From assembly GCA_023701435.1 (NCBI GenBank), contig JAMPXB010000015.1, positions 1 through 64,000 on the forward strand: DNA of 64,000 bases. The letters are read 5' to 3'. This document shows, one piece after another, positions 62,135 to 64,000 of the stretch. The position numbers and the translations under genes are program-made. This DNA is from Bacteriovoracaceae bacterium. GTDB lineage: Bacteria; Bdellovibrionota; Bacteriovoracia; Bacteriovoracales; Bacteriovoracaceae. A model generated the notes under the pieces. It had not been told where the DNA came from. It made no database searches and saw nothing but the letters and a program-made list of their open reading frames with translations. The number at the start of each line of letters is the position of its first letter. The stretch's first letter is position 1.

Positions 62135-63004
62135 TTACCACTTTCTTCTTGTTCGGAAATAATATCTAAGTCCAACAGCAATCGAATTCACAGAAAGAAT
62201 GAGCATAATTAAAACCAGCGCAGTGGCAAATGGGTAGGAGTCTGGAACGCCTACCACTTGAGTGGAGATGGTAAAAAGATGCATTGAAAGAGACATACAC
62301 TGATCAAAGACCGTCTGAGGGAGGAAAGGCAGATAGAACGCCACTCCTGTAAAGAGAATCGCAGCGGTCTCTCCGGCAGAACGTCCAACGGCAAACACCA
62401 CACCGGTCAAGATACCCGGAATAGAGTTGGGAAGAACAATATGGCGGATCGTTTGAAGCTTGCTGGCGCCAACATTCCACGAGGCTTCCCTATAAGACAT
62501 CGGCACCGCCTGGAGAGACTCCAGAGTGGAGGTAATGATGACCGGAAGGTTCATTACTGCCAGTGTAAAAGAAGCGGCCAAAATGCTCGTTCCCATTTTT
62601 AAGAACAGAACAAAAGCCCCTAGTCCAAAGAGGGCATGAACAATACTGGGAACTCCTGCCAGATTTAAAATGGCCAGGCGAATGAGGCGATTCATTTTAT
62701 TATCAGTAGCGTATTCTGATAAATAGATGGCAGCAGTTACACCCAAGGGGCAGGATACCAGAACACTTATGATCACTAACCAGAAAGTTCCAACGATGGT
62801 TGGGAAAATTCCTCCTGCCGTCATTCCGTGAATCGGATCTTGCGTAAGGAAGTTCCAGGAAAGTGCTGGATAGCCTTTAAGAAAAAGCATAAAAATAATA
62901 ACCAGCGCCGGAAGAAAAAGGAAGAAGGTTACCGTGCTGAGAATATTTTCAAAGTTCTTCTGACGAATTTCTTTTTTTATTAATTGAAGACTTGGATTAA
63001 ACAT
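62135..63004 (-). CDS. pstA: Phosphate ABC transporter permease PstA
   Basis: A 289-aa six-TM permease. PLGVTAAIYLSEYA, the EAA-like loop YREASWNVGASKLQTIRHIVLP (partly quoted) and GRSAGETAAILFTG are as in PstA. Works with PstC as the membrane pore. Two bases after pstC. Confidence 0.93.
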   Translation of the reverse strand: MFNPSLQLIKKEIRQKNFENILSTVTFFLFLPALVIIFMLFLKGYPALSWNFLTQDPIHGMTAGGIFPTIVGTFWLVIISVLVSCPLGVTAAIYLSEYATDNKMNRLIRLAILNLAGVPSIVHALFGLGAFVLFLKMGTSILAASFTLAVMNLPVIITSTLESLQAVPMSYREASWNVGASKLQTIRHIVLPNSIPGILTGVVFAVGRSAGETAAILFTGVAFYLPFLPQTVFDQCMSLSMHLFTISTQVVGVPDSYPFATALVLIMLILSVNSIAVGLRYYFRTRRKW

Positions 63005-63006
63005 AA

Positions 63007-63939
63007 TTATTTCCTTCTGCCACGAATAAGATAATCTGCAGAAAAGTTAACAATGAATGAAATAATAAAAAGCATGAGCCCAATAGCAAACAGTGCTTGG
63101 TAATGCTCCCCACCTTTAGGTGATTCTCCCAGTTCTGCTGCAATCGTTGCCGTCAATGTCCGGCCAGGCTCAAAGACGCTCTCCGGGATTTGAATCGCAT
63201 GTCCCGTCGCCATTAGTACCGCCATCGTCTCTCCCAGCGCCCGGCCGACTCCTAAAAGGGCCGCTGCCATCAAACCATTTTTGGCAGCTGGAAGTAAAAC
63301 ACGTGTGGCCACTTCCCATTTCGTAGCACCCATGGCCTCAGCGGCTTCCCGATAGCTTTCAGGAACCGCGCGCAGAGCATCTTCCCCAACGGAAACAATT
63401 AAAGGTAAGGACATCAGTGCTAAAATCAGGGAAGCGTTCAGAATATTAAGCCCGATAGGCACATTGAATAGTTCAATGATCATCGGATTGATCATCATGA
63501 TGGCAATGAATCCCCAGACCACTGAAGGGATGGCCGCTAGGAATTCAATCAGGATTTTGTAAGTTTCTCTTAATTTGGGTGAACAAAATTCAGAAATAAA
63601 AAAAGCGCAGGCTATTCCTAAAGGAACGGCTATGAGCATGGATAATGCCGTCACCATAATTGTTCCCACGAGTATGGCAAGCGTCCCATATTTAATCTTC
63701 ACCACAGAGGCTGGATTCCATTCAGTAGAGGAAAAAAATTCTTTAAAATCAAAAGCGCCGATCAAAAAAGGAAAGGCTTCTTTCAAAATAAAAAAGAGAA
63801 TCGCGATAATAAAAATGATGGAGCTGAAGCCGCCAATTTTTATCATGGACTCAATGACTTTTTCACTTAAATGTTTTTTAGCTTTTCGGCGGCGCCATTC
63901 CATTGGAACTGAAGGGGCCTGGGTAACTTTCATTTCCAT
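63007..63939 (-). CDS. pstC: Phosphate ABC transporter permease PstC
   Basis: A 310-aa permease with six TM segments after a basic cytoplasmic N-terminus. PLGIACAFFISEF, AIPSVVWGFIA, the EAA loop SYREAAEAMGATKWEV and GRALGETMAVLMATGH are standard. AAAGG precedes the ATG. It directly follows the end of pstS. Confidence 0.93.
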   Translation of the reverse strand: MEMKVTQAPSVPMEWRRRKAKKHLSEKVIESMIKIGGFSSIIFIIAILFFILKEAFPFLIGAFDFKEFFSSTEWNPASVVKIKYGTLAILVGTIMVTALSMLIAVPLGIACAFFISEFCSPKLRETYKILIEFLAAIPSVVWGFIAIMMINPMIIELFNVPIGLNILNASLILALMSLPLIVSVGEDALRAVPESYREAAEAMGATKWEVATRVLLPAAKNGLMAAALLGVGRALGETMAVLMATGHAIQIPESVFEPGRTLTATIAAELGESPKGGEHYQALFAIGLMLFIISFIVNFSADYLIRGRRK

Positions 63940-63941
63940 AT

Positions 63942-64000
63942 CTACCTTTTTTTAGCAGGAACGTAGCCTGCCTTAATTGTAATTTCATGGGCCCTGTCAC
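63942..64000 (-). CDS. pstS: C-terminal end of phosphate-binding protein PstS (partial)
   Basis: The last 18 residues before TAG are DRAHEITIKAGYVPAKKR; the gene runs off the window. The GYVPAK-type end and position before pstC support PstS, but the fragment is short. Confidence 0.6.
   Translation of the reverse strand, partial: DRAHEITIKAGYVPAKKR

Overview
This is a bacterial chromosome segment of moderate GC content. Gene content and style suggest a Bdellovibrionota member, probably a Bacteriovorax/Peredibacter-like lineage. The reasons are many lipoproteins and signal-peptide proteins, a CarD regulator, flagellin, a GldA/F/G-type ABC operon, a nucleotide-salvage block, and long operons with ATGA/TAATG overlaps. 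This placement is inferred from gene content, not from a marker-gene search.

Layout. 1-146 looks like the end of an IS21-like element. 216-2737: a lipoprotein, a barrel-like exported protein and an NrnA-type DHH phosphoesterase. 2810-7979: a gliding-type ABC operon (ATPase, permease, GldG-like, DUF4340, polytopic membrane protein). 8115-11148: salvage genes (tdk, UPRT-like, hpt) and a GHMP kinase. 11161-14503: a cysteine-cluster protein, a membrane protein, an apparently leaderless DUF2252 gene and a TauE/SafE permease. 14493-18794 (minus): DUF2203-like, smpB, rsmA, tsaD, a CpoB-like protein, a DUF4398-like lipoprotein and pal. Between pal and an arginase-family gene lies a consensus sigma-54 promoter that fires into a short RNA ending at a terminator. 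That RNA carries a 14-nt perfect complement to the pal ribosome-binding site. 22443-29363: sucCD, ndk, an exported barrel-like protein, carD, gltX and cysS.

29483-35700 is accessory. Two tandem cysteine-containing exported paralogs come first. An AT-rich cluster beside lysA follows and shows duplication: two copies of an acidic DxDxDG-loop gene, and a second copy of the lysA 3' end plus its terminator. The same cluster holds a hydrolase frame cut by an in-frame TAA from a left-handed beta-helix frame. 35709-43441 (minus) is pyrB-carA-carB-pyrF-pyrE-lysA. 43623-50042: uvrB, a small exported protein, a phosphoesterase, a degenerate receiver protein, flagellin and a lipoxygenase-like protein. 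50077-53123 (minus): thiolase, a small exported protein, aldehyde dehydrogenase. 53292-56432: a secreted HExxH metallopeptidase and an HNH nuclease.

56418-60535 (minus) is a phenylacetyl-CoA-type degradation operon: EthD, PaaF, PaaG, a PaaA-like diiron protein, and PaaH split into two genes. The thiolase and aldehyde dehydrogenase upstream could serve the same pathway. 60609-64000 (minus) is the phosphate uptake operon pstS(end)-pstC-pstA-pstB-pstB. Its two PstB proteins carry complementary defects in their ATP-site motifs, which suggests an obligate heterodimer.

The most unusual items are the sigma-54 small RNA facing pal, the asymmetric PstB pair, and the duplicated, partly broken cluster next to lysA. 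No tRNA, rRNA or CRISPR array was recognised.
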